Source: Paenibacillus contaminans
GTDB lineage: Bacteria; Bacillota; Bacilli; Paenibacillales; NBRC-103111
Assembly: GCF_003285015.1 (NCBI RefSeq)
Contig: NZ_QMFB01000001.1
Span: forward strand, 310,001 to 374,000
DNA length: 64,000 bases
Reading direction: 5' to 3'
Shown here: positions 63,418-64,000 of the stretch, in pieces
How the letters are laid out: each line of letters opens with the position of its first letter
How positions within the stretch are numbered: the stretch's first letter is position 1
The notes under the pieces: generated by a model
The model's input: only the letters and a program-made list of their open reading frames with translations
Database searches by the model: none
Told to the model about the DNA's origin: nothing
Translations under genes and position numbers: made by a program

Positions 63418-64000
63418 ATGATGATCAGCATGTATCGCTCTCTCCAAACGCGCTTGATCTTATTTTTGGTGCTCACGATTGTGATGACTTCGGGTCCGAC
63501 CCTCTATTACGTTTATCATGAAACGCGCAACAACATGGAGAAGCGATCCAGCGATTTTATCGAGACGTCCATGACGCAAATTTCCGGGCAATTTAACGAT
63601 TTGATCGAAACGATTTATAAGACGATGTTGATGCTAACGGCGAACAAAGATTTATGGGAATTGTTAAGAAGTGACTATTCATTGGACAATTCGTCCGATA
63701 TTCGTTGGGTGCGAAACCAAATATCGATGTTCCGAACGATCAATCTATCCATTGATTCCGTCTTTATCGTCGATTTTCGCAATCAATATGTGATTTCCTC
63801 GGTGGAAGGCGCTTTGTCGGCCGCTATGAATTCCAAGGTATCCGAATATATCGGTTTTTTGTACGATCCGCAAAATAATATTTTGCAGAACAAGCTCATC
63901 GTGGCCAAAAATGACGGCAGGTATTACAAGCAATTCACAGGCGGCTCGGGGCCTACGAATACGTATTCGATTATTGCTCCGATTCGGGATCTTGTGCTGG
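63418..64000 (+). CDS. Sensor histidine kinase, N-terminal part (gene cut by window end)
   Basis: An open frame starts at ATG 63418 (or the next codon, 63421) after AGGAGAGG and runs past the window. It begins with a membrane segment (LILFLVLTIVMTSGP) and continues into an extracytoplasmic dCache-like domain (FIETSMTQISGQFNDLIETIYK, then DSVFIVDFRNQYVISS). This is the usual N-terminus of YesM-type kinases; the kinase core is not in view. Its position after the importer suggests that it senses the sugar imported by that operon and, with a regulator beyond the window, controls the shared promoter elements at 54668 and 59651. Confidence 0.87.
   Translation, partial: MMISMYRSLQTRLILFLVLTIVMTSGPTLYYVYHETRNNMEKRSSDFIETSMTQISGQFNDLIETIYKTMLMLTANKDLWELLRSDYSLDNSSDIRWVRNQISMFRTINLSIDSVFIVDFRNQYVISSVEGALSAAMNSKVSEYIGFLYDPQNNILQNKLIVAKNDGRYYKQFTGGSGPTNTYSIIAPIRDLVL

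Overview
The window looks like chromosomal DNA of a spore-forming, soil-type member of the Paenibacillaceae (Paenibacillus, Cohnella or a close relative). The evidence is strong AGGAGG-type ribosome binding sites with many TTG and GTG starts, several sugar ABC importers each with an AraC-type response regulator or YesM-like sensor kinase, S-layer (SLH), cohesin and dockerin proteins, Gly-X-Thr collagen-like surface proteins with their own glycosyltransferases, and CcpA-like cre sites. The genus is an inference from gene content; there is no rRNA or tRNA in the window to test it.

Layout. (1) 0-8.2 kb: a two-component system (regulator cut by the window edge, very large kinase with two sensor modules), a CUT1 sugar ABC importer and a leaderless Asp-box protein, ending at a terminator. 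(2) 8.2-13.3 kb: repeat-rich DNA, a decayed UvrA-like pseudogene and a 1116-residue secreted DUF4838 carbohydrate-active protein behind a cre-like site. (3) 13.5-20.3 kb: sulfite reductase cysJI, a SigM/YhdL-like sigma/anti-sigma pair, a DUF2277 protein and an acetyltransferase. (4) 20.4-31.6 kb: a probable spore-surface locus with two collagen-like proteins, two small relatives of one of them, and a set of glycosyltransferases and methyltransferases including two fusions. (5) 31.7-38 kb: inositol-phosphatase, glyoxalase-fold and CapA-like genes, a nicotianamine-synthase-like gene bracketed by 83-bp direct repeats, and a MarR regulator with a serine hydrolase. (6) 38-42.6 kb: an iron theme, with a Fur-boxed ferredoxin-NADP reductase and an operon of Tat-exported multicopper oxidase, ZIP-type metal permease and TatA. 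(7) 42.8-48 kb: an ArsR regulator and oxidoreductase sharing three copies of one operator, then acetyltransferase, tandem MerR and radical SAM genes. (8) 48-54.5 kb: a hydrolase, then a sigma factor fused to a C39-peptidase-like domain and translationally coupled to a leaderless, presumably cytosolic solute-binding protein; then a divergent AraC/PhyH pair. (9) 54.6-64 kb: a carbohydrate locus with a GHL6-type hydrolase, a secreted sialidase-fold/cohesin/dockerin protein, a cohesin/SLH wall protein, a second ABC importer and the start of another sensor kinase. Two of these transcription units share one long promoter element.

How the genes fit together: regions 1, 2 and 9 sense, cut and import complex glycans. 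Region 4 builds and decorates the spore surface. Region 6 is best explained as iron oxidation and import. The most unusual assemblies are the sigma-factor fusion with its cytosolic solute-binding protein, the multicopper oxidase/ZIP/TatA operon, the repeat-flanked nicotianamine-synthase-like gene, and the cohesin/dockerin/SLH pair. Three families of short intergenic repeats are scattered between genes. All family assignments come from reading motifs by eye; no database search was run.
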